64,000 nucleotides of DNA. Origin: Lutispora saccharofermentans (GTDB taxonomy: Bacteria; Bacillota; Clostridia; Lutisporales; Lutisporaceae). The position numbers and the translations under genes are program-made. The number at the start of each line of letters is the position of its first letter. Position 1 is the first letter of the stretch. The notes below the pieces were generated by a model that searched no databases, was not told where the DNA came from, and was given only the letters and a program-made list of their open reading frames with translations. The DNA lies in NCBI RefSeq assembly GCF_024363565.1, contig NZ_JAJEKE010000002.1:124001-188000 (forward strand), in the 5' to 3' direction. This document shows, in pieces, positions 47,481-55,243 of the stretch.

Positions 47481-49625
47481 ATGAATATAGTAAACACCCT
47501 TAGCCGCGAATTAAATATCAAGCCATGGCAGATAGAGAATACCATACAGCTTATAGATGCAGGCAATACCATACCTTTCATTGCGAGATACAGGAAGGAA
47601 CAAACAGGAGAACTATCGGATACACAATTAAGAGAATTGGGTGAAAGGCTGGAATACCTTAGAAATCTGGAGAACAGAAAGGCTGAAGTCATAAGGCTCA
47701 TAGACGAGCAGGGCAAGCTCACAGATGAACTGAAAGCAAAGATAGAAGATGCAAAGGTGCTTCAGGAGGTGGATGATTTATACAGGCCCTATAGGCCCAA
47801 AAAGAGGACCAGGGCTTCCATTGCGAAGGAAAAGGGGCTGGAGCCTTTGGCTCAACTATTATGGGAGCAGAAAAAATCCGACGGGAGCCTGGAGGAGATT
47901 GCATCCCAATACATAAATCAAGAGCTTGGAGTAGAAACATGGGAAGATGCTTTAAAAGGAGCCCTGGATATAATTGCTGAGGATATCTCGGACAATGCAG
48001 ATTACAGGAAGTTTATAAGAGAATTGACCTTTAATCTCGGCACCATAAGCACCAAGGGCTTGACGGAGGAAAAGTCCGAATACCAGATGTATTATGATTT
48101 TGCAGAGCCTATAAAGAAAATACCGTCTCATAGAGTATTGGCCATAAACAGAGGAGAAAAGGAGAAGATGCTTTCAGTCAAGATCGATGCACCTAAGGAC
48201 AGGATAATATCCAAGCTGGAGGCAAGCATAATAATGGAAAGATCCCCCTATGGAACGATACTTAGCGATACGGTGCTGGATTCCTATGACAGGCTCATTG
48301 CTCCTTCTATAGAAAGGGAAATAAGAAATGAGCTCACAGAAAAAGCTGAGGAGCAAGCAATAAAGGTATTTGGGACCAATTTAAAAAATTTACTGCTTCA
48401 GCCTCCCATAAAGGGAAAGAATGTCATGGGCTTTGACCCTGCCTATAGGACCGGCTGCAAGATAGCCGTACTGGACGATACAGGCAAGCTTTTGGATACC
48501 ACAACGGTTTATGCCACACCTCCGCAGAACAAAGTGGAGGAAGCCAAAGAGGAATTGAAAAAACTTATCAAAAAGCATAATGTAGAAATAATCTCCCTGG
48601 GAAATGGTACGGCTTCAAGAGAATCTGAAAAAATATGCGCAGAGATCATAAAGGAAACGGATAAGTCCTTGCACTATATTGTGGTCAATGAAGCAGGAGC
48701 TTCCGTGTACTCTGCATCTGAACTGGCGGCAAAGGAATATCCGGATGTAAATGTTTCTTTGAGGGGTGCCATATCTATAGGAAGAAGACTCCAGGATCCT
48801 TTGGCGGAGCTGGTCAAAATAGATCCGAAATCCATAGGAGTAGGCCAATATCAGCATGACGTGTCTCAGAAGAATTTATCAGGAGCCTTAAACGCTGTGG
48901 TGGAGGACTGCGTGAACTCTGTGGGGGTGGATCTGAATACTGCCACTCCGTCTCTTCTGCAATATGTATCCGGCGTTAACTCTGCAGTGGCAAAAAACTT
49001 GGTGGCCTATAGGGAAGAAGTCGGCAAGTTCAAGAGCCGAAAGGAGCTTTTGAAGGTGAAAAAGCTTGGAGAGAAGGCTTTCGAACAATGTGCAGGCTTC
49101 CTGAGGATACCCGAATCCCAAAACATACTGGATAATACGGCGGTGCATCCAGAATCCTATGAAGCCGCTACAATACTGCTTGAAAAGCTGGGCTGCGATA
49201 AAAGCGAGCCCAAATCACTGGCAGAAGCTCTGCAGCAGGTCAACGGCCTTAGTGTTGAAAAGCTGTCGGAGGAGATAGGTATAGGAGTGCCTACATTGAG
49301 GGATATAATAAAGGAGCTGCAAAAGCCGGGCAGAGATCCGAGAGATGAGATGCCCAAGCCCATTTTTCATACCGATGTGCTGGAAATGAAGGACCTGAAG
49401 CCGGACATGATACTTACAGGGACCGTGAGGAACGTAATAGATTTTGGCGCATTTGTGGATATAGGTGTCCATCAGGACGGATTGGTTCATATATCGGAGC
49501 TGGCAGATAAATTTGTTAGGCGTCCCATGGAAGTTGTACAGGTTGGGGACATTGTAAAGGTCAAGGTGCTGGAGGTGGATCTGGAAAGAAGCCGGATCAG
49601 CCTCAGCATGAAGGGCTTGAACTGA
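47481..49625 (+). CDS. tex: Tex-family transcription accessory/RNA-binding protein
   Basis: The 714-residue Tex protein has an N-terminal helical domain (IKPWQIENTIQLIDAGNTIP, FIARYRKEQTGELSD). A YqgF/RNase H-like domain begins VMGFDPAYRTGCKIAVLD, helix-hairpin-helix motifs follow (VSGVNSAVAKNLVAYREEVG), and a C-terminal S1 domain reads LTGTVRNVIDFGAFVDIGVH. Tex binds nucleic acid and affects transcription and stress responses. ATG 47481 has AGAGAGGAG upstream. Full length. Confidence 0.97.
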   Translation: MNIVNTLSRELNIKPWQIENTIQLIDAGNTIPFIARYRKEQTGELSDTQLRELGERLEYLRNLENRKAEVIRLIDEQGKLTDELKAKIEDAKVLQEVDDLYRPYRPKKRTRASIAKEKGLEPLAQLLWEQKKSDGSLEEIASQYINQELGVETWEDALKGALDIIAEDISDNADYRKFIRELTFNLGTISTKGLTEEKSEYQMYYDFAEPIKKIPSHRVLAINRGEKEKMLSVKIDAPKDRIISKLEASIIMERSPYGTILSDTVLDSYDRLIAPSIEREIRNELTEKAEEQAIKVFGTNLKNLLLQPPIKGKNVMGFDPAYRTGCKIAVLDDTGKLLDTTTVYATPPQNKVEEAKEELKKLIKKHNVEIISLGNGTASRESEKICAEIIKETDKSLHYIVVNEAGASVYSASELAAKEYPDVNVSLRGAISIGRRLQDPLAELVKIDPKSIGVGQYQHDVSQKNLSGALNAVVEDCVNSVGVDLNTATPSLLQYVSGVNSAVAKNLVAYREEVGKFKSRKELLKVKKLGEKAFEQCAGFLRIPESQNILDNTAVHPESYEAATILLEKLGCDKSEPKSLAEALQQVNGLSVEKLSEEIGIGVPTLRDIIKELQKPGRDPRDEMPKPIFHTDVLEMKDLKPDMILTGTVRNVIDFGAFVDIGVHQDGLVHISELADKFVRRPMEVVQVGDIVKVKVLEVDLERSRISLSMKGLN

Positions 49626-49879
49626 TCCGGCCCCCCGCCCTGAGCGGCAGCGAAGGAATGGAAAAAAACAATCCGACAAAATAATATTAAAACCTCTCCT
49701 AAAGGATTGTAACAACCCAAAGAACATCATTTGCTGGCTATATCTTTAATTAATCATATAGAAAAAAAAGGTATAAGCGGAAGAAAAAGCAAAGAATCAA
49801 TAAAACATTGTTTTCAAAAAAATATAAAACGACAACTGAATATAACAAAATTTGCCTTCCTGCCTGTAGTAATATAGTC

Positions 49880-49975
49880 CTGTGGAAAATAAGTCTTTTA
49901 TACTATATGGGAGGCAATGAGATACACTTCCTAAATGGGCACCTGGAGTGTATTTAGCCAATGGTGCAACCGACC
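49880..49975 (+). ncRNA. Cyclic-di-GMP-II riboswitch
   Basis: GGAAAATAAG near the 5' end, the core AAATGGGCACCTGG (49933-49946) and the 3' segment GGTGCAACCGACC (49963-49975) match the conserved pattern of c-di-GMP-II aptamers. A helix ATACACT / AGTGTAT (49922-49953) lies between. Its last bases overlap the left arm of a terminator, so ligand binding could block termination; members of this class in Clostridioides often act as ON switches. The first gene downstream is sipW of the TasA locus. The flank 49626-49879 has no gene. Confidence 0.85.
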
Positions 49976-50002
49976 CATCTACTTACAAGTAGGTGGGTTT
50001 TT
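49974..50002 (+). terminator. Riboswitch-controlled intrinsic terminator
   Basis: CCCATCTACTT pairs with AAGTAGGTGGG and is followed by five T. The first C residues are shared with the ACCGACC end of the aptamer. Confidence 0.85.
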
Positions 50003-50244
50003 CTATGTGTGCCAGGCATGGCTTTAAAATAATTATTTTTCTCCTTCTATGGTGATTATTATTTATTCGAAGCGAATGCATAAAATATTTCCATAGAATA
50101 AAATCCTAAGGAATAAAAAATATGGAAAAGTCAATACTATAGCTGCAAATATAGTAAAAAATTCCTATGGACATAGGAATAAAACCTTATTCATGTCTAT
50201 ATATTTAATTAAAAAAATCAGAGGGATATGGGGGGAAGGAACAA
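50003..50244 (+). other. Long leader between the c-di-GMP terminator and sipW
   Basis: AT-rich DNA without a gene. It contains the hairpin ATTCCTATG / CATAGGAAT near 50162-50180, related TTCC...GGAA stems upstream, and a G-rich ribosome site before TTG 50245. A second promoter here cannot be excluded. Confidence 0.5.
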
Positions 50245-50811
50245 TTGATAAAAAAATATATCAAGATATTTTTTGATGTGATCTGTGCAGCCCTGGTTTT
50301 GTGCCTTGCACTTTTTATTTTTTCTTCTTTCAAAGCGAAATCAGATCCAAAGCATGTTCCCGGCATCGGAAGCTTAAAATTTATGTATGTTCTCACAGGC
50401 AGCATGAGCCCTGCTATTAAGCCGGGAGACATGATAATAACAAAGACTGTAAAGATGGAGGAACTGGATAAAGGAGATATCATAACCTTTAGAGCCTCCG
50501 GAAACACATTGGTGACTCACAGGATAACAGATAAAAATCCGGACGGAAGCTTTGTCACCAAAGGAGATGCCAATAACGTAGCGGATTTAGACCTTAAGGC
50601 CAATAGCGAGAACATTGTAGGCAAATATGTTTTCAAGATACCCAAAGGGGGATATGTGACCAAATTTATCCAAACTCCCATTGGCATGGTACTTTTTATA
50701 TTGATACCCGTAGGGGTGCTGGCCGGAGGAGAGATAAAGAATTTCCTAAAAGAGATGGATGAAGAAGAAAAGAGGAAAAAAGAAGAAAAAGCTGAGGATA
50801 TAAGGGGCTAG
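50245..50811 (+). CDS. sipW: SipW-type signal peptidase I
   Basis: This 188-residue membrane peptidase is of the ER/archaeal-like type. It has an N-terminal helix (residues 7-27), the catalytic Ser in YVLTGSMSPAIKPGD, and His instead of Lys in TLVTHRITD. A conserved box (VTKGDANNVADL) and a C-terminal helix (MVLFILIPVGVLAGG) follow. In Bacillus, SipW processes TasA and TapA. Here it precedes three TasA-like proteins with matching signal peptides. The TTG start at 50245 follows GGGGGGAAGGA. The charged tail ends in Lys/Glu-rich residues. Confidence 0.93.
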   Translation: MIKKYIKIFFDVICAALVLCLALFIFSSFKAKSDPKHVPGIGSLKFMYVLTGSMSPAIKPGDMIITKTVKMEELDKGDIITFRASGNTLVTHRITDKNPDGSFVTKGDANNVADLDLKANSENIVGKYVFKIPKGGYVTKFIQTPIGMVLFILIPVGVLAGGEIKNFLKEMDEEEKRKKEEKAEDIRG

Positions 50812-50814
50812 CCC

Positions 50815-51008
50815 TTTATCACTGAACTAACCCGCTCTATACCCACAGGGCACAGGCGACCCCCGCCTCTATAGGCGGCGGGCACCCCAGGGTGCCTTCT
50901 CTTGCCCAGAGGGGCAATTCACCTTATGCCAAGAGCGGCTAAGTCCAGTATGGACTCGACTAACATTCAGTGGGGGTTGAATCCCCCTCTGAATGAAGTC
51001 TCGTTCAA
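50815..51008 (+). repeat. Structured dispersed repeat, copy C (194 nt)
   Basis: It starts 3 bp after the sipW stop with TTTATCACTGAACTAACCC and ends GAAGTCTCGTTCAA. Besides the shared helices it has extra hairpins GCCGCCTATAGAGGCGG-like and TTGCCC / GGGGCAA in its interior. It lies in the sipW-tasA gap, in the sense orientation. The rest of the gap (51009-51150) is a plain leader with GGGAGGAAG before tasA. Confidence 0.85.
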
Positions 51009-51150
51009 CATATATGCCCGTTAAGGATATGAAAAATACATGGGAAAGGAGCAATTAGGGGAGCAATGAATTTTTTCATTGAAGATGTAGGATGACAGGG
51101 CTCAGGTTTCGGTATCAAAAAATTAATTTAAAAATTGGGAGGAAGAAAAA

Positions 51151-51675
51151 ATGAAAAAGAAAGCGATAATCAGTTTGGTATTGGTGGCAATGCTAGCCTT
51201 TGGTATAGGGGCAGGATCCTTTGCGTGGTTTACAAGCCAGGCAACGAGTGCAGATAATGTGTTTGAAGCAGGAACATTAAAGATTGGAGTCCCAAATGAA
51301 GGCGAGAATACTGCTTTTATTACCGCTTCTAATTGGGCACCAAATGATTCAATAACGCAAGATTTAGTAGTAAAAAATATTGGCTCATTAGCATATAAGT
51401 ATAAAGTCAGTGCATCAAAAACTGCGGGTGATGATTTATTCTACAATGTACTTGATGTAGTAATAACAAAAGGCGGAACCGAAATATATAACGGCAAGTT
51501 GAGCGGATTGACAGACAAAGTAGTTTCAACTGATGTAGCAAGCGGTGTAGATGAAACTTTAACCTTCAAAGTTGCATTCCCATCTACAGCAGGTAATGCT
51601 TATCAAGGATTGGGCGCTACAATAAAATTCGTATTTGATGCTACTCAGACCACAAATCCAGGCTGGGCTGAATAA
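51151..51675 (+). CDS. tasA: TasA-family matrix fibre protein
   Basis: The 174-residue secreted protein has a SipW-type signal peptide (residues 1-30: KKK start, hydrophobic core, GIGAGSFAWFTSQAT). The TasA/camelysin core follows (VFEAGTLKIG, LVVKNIGSLAYKYKVSA, AGNAYQGLGATIKFVFDATQ). TasA forms amyloid-like or donor-strand fibres in biofilms. It is the most compact paralogue here and probably the main fibre subunit. ATG 51151 with GGGAGGAAG upstream. A strong hairpin follows the gene. Confidence 0.9.
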   Translation: MKKKAIISLVLVAMLAFGIGAGSFAWFTSQATSADNVFEAGTLKIGVPNEGENTAFITASNWAPNDSITQDLVVKNIGSLAYKYKVSASKTAGDDLFYNVLDVVITKGGTEIYNGKLSGLTDKVVSTDVASGVDETLTFKVAFPSTAGNAYQGLGATIKFVFDATQTTNPGWAE

Positions 51676-51703
51676 TATAGCCAGCCTCTATAAAATAATA
51701 CTG

Positions 51704-51730
51704 GCCTGCAGCGCTGATTTCGCTGCAGGC
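51704..51730 (+). terminator. GC-rich hairpin after first tasA (attenuator or RNA-stabilising)
   Basis: GCCTGCAGCG pairs perfectly with CGCTGCAGGC, but no T tract follows. A partial terminator or a 3'-end stabiliser would raise expression of the first tasA relative to downstream genes. Confidence 0.55.
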
Positions 51731-51771
51731 TAGTTGGTAGGGCAATAATAAAGATGTGAGGAGAAGTGTGT

Positions 51772-52833
51772 ATGAAGAAAAAATATATAGCAATGATGCT
51801 GGTTGTAGCTCTTGCATTCAGCATGATAGGCGTAGGCACCATGGCGTGGTTTACAAGCACGGCAACCAGTGCAAATAATACGTTTGTAGCAGGAACTTTG
51901 ACATTGGGCGGCATCATAGACGGTGAAGATGTTGCAAACCGATTTGCCACATTAAACCTGAGCAATATAAAACCGGGAGAACCGAGGGATTTAGGAACTA
52001 CAGAGCTGAAAAATGTAGGCAGTTTGTCTTTTAAACTATATCGCATAACTGCGTCAAACTTTACAGGGGACTTGAATTTTACAGATACCCTCGGCAGAAA
52101 GATGGATGATGTATTAAATTTAATTGTAACAATTGGCGGAGAACGAGTATATGAAGGAAAATTCAGTCAGCTTGTATGGGAAAATGGCGGTTTCTTTGAT
52201 CCCATTGTCGATGTTCCGGTAGGGGATGTAAGAACAATGCAGCTTTCAGTGCTTATGGACGAATCGGCAGGCAACGACTTCCAAGGCAAAAACTTTAAAT
52301 GTGATTTGACTGTTTATGCAACACAGAATGAAGTACCGGAAAACGGTGAGCCTATAGGGACAGAAGTTTACTTAGGCAGAACCAGCGGAGCCGGCACAAC
52401 AATTCCATGGGATCCGGCATTTAGCGTTGTAGGCAAGAATGACAATACTTATGTCAACTTTGATTGGGATTGGGAACCCAATGATGATGTAGGTTCAGGT
52501 ATATTTAGAGCAGGATTTGAACATTATCAAATCGATATCAAGCATGAGAAGGGGAGCCCGGACAATACTATTGACGCAGAACAGACAATCATCATTATTC
52601 CAGTTGACAGAGAGATAGATGTAACAGGAGATGGCCCATTAACAGAAAGTGATATAGTTGTTGACTGGTCTGGAGATGTAGTAAAGATTAAAAAAGCAAA
52701 ACTTCTCAATGCCGGTTGGGATGGGTTTGAAGTCAGACTATCAGGAATACAACTGGTTGATGGCACAGTAAGGACTATTTTAGCAGATGGTTCCGAATAT
52801 CAATACTGGTCTTTGCTTCCTACTGCAAATTGA
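51772..52833 (+). CDS. TasA-family protein with extra C-terminal domain
   Basis: The protein has about 353 residues. The SipW-type signal and start of the core (MIGVGTMAWFTSTATSANNTF, VAGTLTLGG) are very like those of the first tasA, suggesting duplication. The TasA core ends near residue 185 (AGNDFQGKNFKCDLTVYATQ). An additional domain of about 165 residues follows (for example GTTIPWDPAFSVVGKNDNTY and VNFDWDWEPNDDVGSGIFRA), for which I see no known family. It may be a capping, anchoring or ligand-binding variant subunit. ATG 51772 with GAGGAG upstream. Confidence 0.85.
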   Translation: MKKKYIAMMLVVALAFSMIGVGTMAWFTSTATSANNTFVAGTLTLGGIIDGEDVANRFATLNLSNIKPGEPRDLGTTELKNVGSLSFKLYRITASNFTGDLNFTDTLGRKMDDVLNLIVTIGGERVYEGKFSQLVWENGGFFDPIVDVPVGDVRTMQLSVLMDESAGNDFQGKNFKCDLTVYATQNEVPENGEPIGTEVYLGRTSGAGTTIPWDPAFSVVGKNDNTYVNFDWDWEPNDDVGSGIFRAGFEHYQIDIKHEKGSPDNTIDAEQTIIIIPVDREIDVTGDGPLTESDIVVDWSGDVVKIKKAKLLNAGWDGFEVRLSGIQLVDGTVRTILADGSEYQYWSLLPTAN

Positions 52834-52842
52834 TCAATTCCT

Positions 52843-52874
52843 ATCCGCAGCCGGCATCATCGCCGGCTGCGGAT
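52843..52874 (+). terminator. GC-rich hairpin after second tasA gene
   Basis: ATCCGCAGCCGGC pairs perfectly with GCCGGCTGCGGAT around ATCATC, without a T tract, as after the first tasA. Confidence 0.55.
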
Positions 52875-52926
52875 AAATACTAATAAGCGTTTAGCCCAAG
52901 GAGGTAGATAAAAGAGAGGTGTTTTC

Positions 52927-53997
52927 ATGAAGAAAAGATTGATCTATATAATTCTTATACTATCTATAATGATGTACACATTAGGCCGCGGCTCCATATC
53001 ATGGTTTATGAGCACTGCTGCCAGCGAAGCCAATGCCTTTACCGCAGGCACCCTTGATATAGCTATAGCAGAGGGGGAGAGCGGCTCAGGGCAGATCGAC
53101 CTTGGAGGACTGGCGCCTGATAAGGTATTGGAGCAAAGGACAAAGATAGTAAATAAGGGGACATTGCCCTGCGAATTATATGGTATAAGATTTTCCCAGG
53201 ACAGTATTGCCGGCCTGGCGGGCTTGTCGGATGCTTTGAGTTTTCATATCTATTTTACCCATGGCAAAGATAAAGATATAACTGCTTTGGACATTCCTGT
53301 ATTTTACAATTATGTAGATACTATAAAAGAAGACCTCATAATTTTTTACCCAATAACAGTTGAATCAGAAGATGAAATAACCATGGTATTCAGGGCTGAA
53401 CTGGATCTGATGCAGATAGAAGAAAGACATCGCGAGGCAGAAGATAGCCTGCTGGAATTTGAGATATTGGCATCTCAATTGGGTACTCCTCTTAGGGAGC
53501 TATCGGAGCGCTATGTGCTTTTAGAAGGTGATAAAGTTGTGCAGGAGGCGCTGAATGGCCTGGATGACGCAGATGTGCTTGTAGTAGAGGAAGGAGAATA
53601 CCAATGCGACAGACTGATTTTAGATAATAAAGAGAATATATCAATAGTCGGTATTGGAGAGGGAGATGCACCGGAATTCAAGCATACAGAGGATAGCAAT
53701 AACAGCAAGAAGAGCAATCCGGATCAATATTTCTTAAGTATTGAAAATTGCAGCGGCGTTATCATGAGAAATATATCCCTGGGCTATTATAAGGATAATA
53801 AAGCATTATCAGGTGAGGCTTCAGCAAATGGAGCAAAGCCTAAAAAACCTCTTTATATTGATGGTGATTATAATCAGGTTAATACCTATTTTTGCGGAGA
53901 ATTTGAAGGAAAGGTTAATCAAGGACATATAGAGGTTATAGGGCGCAATAACATAATATTTATTGACGATAACCGATACAATCCACCTCAATCATAG
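52927..53997 (+). CDS. TasA-like N-terminal domain fused to a beta-helix-like domain
   Basis: The protein has 356 residues. The signal and core start (LGRGSISWFMSTAASEANAF, TAGTLDIAIAEG) and KIVNKGTLPCELYGIRFS follow the TasA plan to about residue 190. The C-terminal half (RLILDNKENISIVGIGEGDA, LSIENCSGVIMRNISLGYY, VIGRNNIIFIDDN) shows repeated short strands with N-I-x-I patterns like pectin-lyase-type parallel beta-helices. Such a domain often binds polysaccharide. It could link fibres to glycan; the function is inferred. ATG 52927 with GAGGTG upstream. Confidence 0.8.
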   Translation: MKKRLIYIILILSIMMYTLGRGSISWFMSTAASEANAFTAGTLDIAIAEGESGSGQIDLGGLAPDKVLEQRTKIVNKGTLPCELYGIRFSQDSIAGLAGLSDALSFHIYFTHGKDKDITALDIPVFYNYVDTIKEDLIIFYPITVESEDEITMVFRAELDLMQIEERHREAEDSLLEFEILASQLGTPLRELSERYVLLEGDKVVQEALNGLDDADVLVVEEGEYQCDRLILDNKENISIVGIGEGDAPEFKHTEDSNNSKKSNPDQYFLSIENCSGVIMRNISLGYYKDNKALSGEASANGAKPKKPLYIDGDYNQVNTYFCGEFEGKVNQGHIEVIGRNNIIFIDDNRYNPPQS

Positions 53998-54019
53998 ATG
54001 AGAGAGAAGGTGATCAATT

Positions 54020-55225
54020 TTGTGGCGTAAGAGGACCTATTTATTCTTATTAGTATTTATATTCACATTTTGCTCATCGGGATTTGCTTCTGTCTCGGCA
54101 GATGAAGGAAATATAATAAATATTGACCTGACATCCGGCGGAAGCAGATCGGGAGCCCTATTTGGAGGCGGCATGCCGTTGGCTCCCGGCGTATCTCAAA
54201 ACGGCATCATGAGGATAAACAATCAAACAGGGCAGACTGTAACTGTGAGAAGCTTAGCCTTGTCACAAAACGAGATAAGGGGAAAAGACGGAGCCATCAT
54301 TGCGGATAAAGAAAACGAATCCTATAAGGCTTTTGTAAATAATATTGAATTTGATATAAAGGTCAAATTCGGTGGATTGATACCTTATAGCAAAACCGTT
54401 ACACTGGGACAGTGGATGGAGACGGCGTTAGAATTGGGCGTGGGCAGTACAAAGATTAAAAACGGCCAATCAGTGGATATCGACTTTACGGTGAAGATGC
54501 TGGGCGGGGCGGGAAATGCAGCCCAGGGGGTATCAGCCAAAGCTGATATTACGGCAGTATTGGCCGGAGATAAGGATGATGAAGATCCCGTAAAGCCTCC
54601 AAAAGACAAAGACGACGACGATGACGGCGGTGGCAGGGCAGCAGCGGCAGTAAAGGAGCCTGAAAAGCCAAAGCATATTCATATTTTTAACGATATAGAC
54701 GGTCACTGGGCTGAGGATTATATTCATAAATTAGGCTGTGACTTAGGGTATGTAAACGGCTATGGAGACGGGACCTTCAGACCGGATAGAAATATTGCGA
54801 GGGCTGAGGCAGCAAAGATCATTGTCAATGTGAAAAAGCTGAAGCCGGAGGAGGGCAAGACCGGGTATAAGGATAGATTGTTCTTTGCGAATTGGGCAAA
54901 GCCTTATATCTATACGGCTACTAAACATGGTATAGCAAAGGGCTATCCTGACGGGCAATTCAAGCCCAAGAAAGAGATCACCCGAGACGAGGCTGTGGCT
55001 ATGATAATAAGGGCTTTTTATGATGATAAAGAAGAACCTGCAAGCATCCTCTCAGGGGTTTTTAACGATGAGAAGACCTTTCCGATGTGGAGCAAAGGAT
55101 ACCTGACCAAGGCATACAAGGAAGGCATAATCAACGGTTATCCTGACGGAAGCTTCAAACCGCTTGGTAAAATAACGAGGGCTGAATTTGTATCCATTAT
55201 CGTAAGATATTTAGATAAAGAGTAA
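54020..55225 (+). CDS. SLH-domain surface protein with TasA-like N-terminal region
   Basis: The protein has 401 residues, with a signal peptide at residues 1-28 (LFLLVFIFTFCSSGFASVSA). An N-domain (30-190) has features also seen in the TasA paralogues (MRINNQTGQTVTVRSLALS, GGAGNAAQGVSAKADITAVL). An Asp/Lys linker is followed by three SLH repeats (GYVNGYGDGTFRPDRNIARA, GIAKGYPDGQFKPKKEITRD, GIINGYPDGSFKPLGKITRA). SLH domains bind pyruvylated cell-wall polymer, so this may anchor TasA fibres. TTG start at 54020 with GAAGGTG upstream. Confidence 0.85.
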   Translation: MWRKRTYLFLLVFIFTFCSSGFASVSADEGNIINIDLTSGGSRSGALFGGGMPLAPGVSQNGIMRINNQTGQTVTVRSLALSQNEIRGKDGAIIADKENESYKAFVNNIEFDIKVKFGGLIPYSKTVTLGQWMETALELGVGSTKIKNGQSVDIDFTVKMLGGAGNAAQGVSAKADITAVLAGDKDDEDPVKPPKDKDDDDDGGGRAAAAVKEPEKPKHIHIFNDIDGHWAEDYIHKLGCDLGYVNGYGDGTFRPDRNIARAEAAKIIVNVKKLKPEEGKTGYKDRLFFANWAKPYIYTATKHGIAKGYPDGQFKPKKEITRDEAVAMIIRAFYDDKEEPASILSGVFNDEKTFPMWSKGYLTKAYKEGIINGYPDGSFKPLGKITRAEFVSIIVRYLDKE

Positions 55226-55243
55226 TACGGGGAGGGAGATTGT

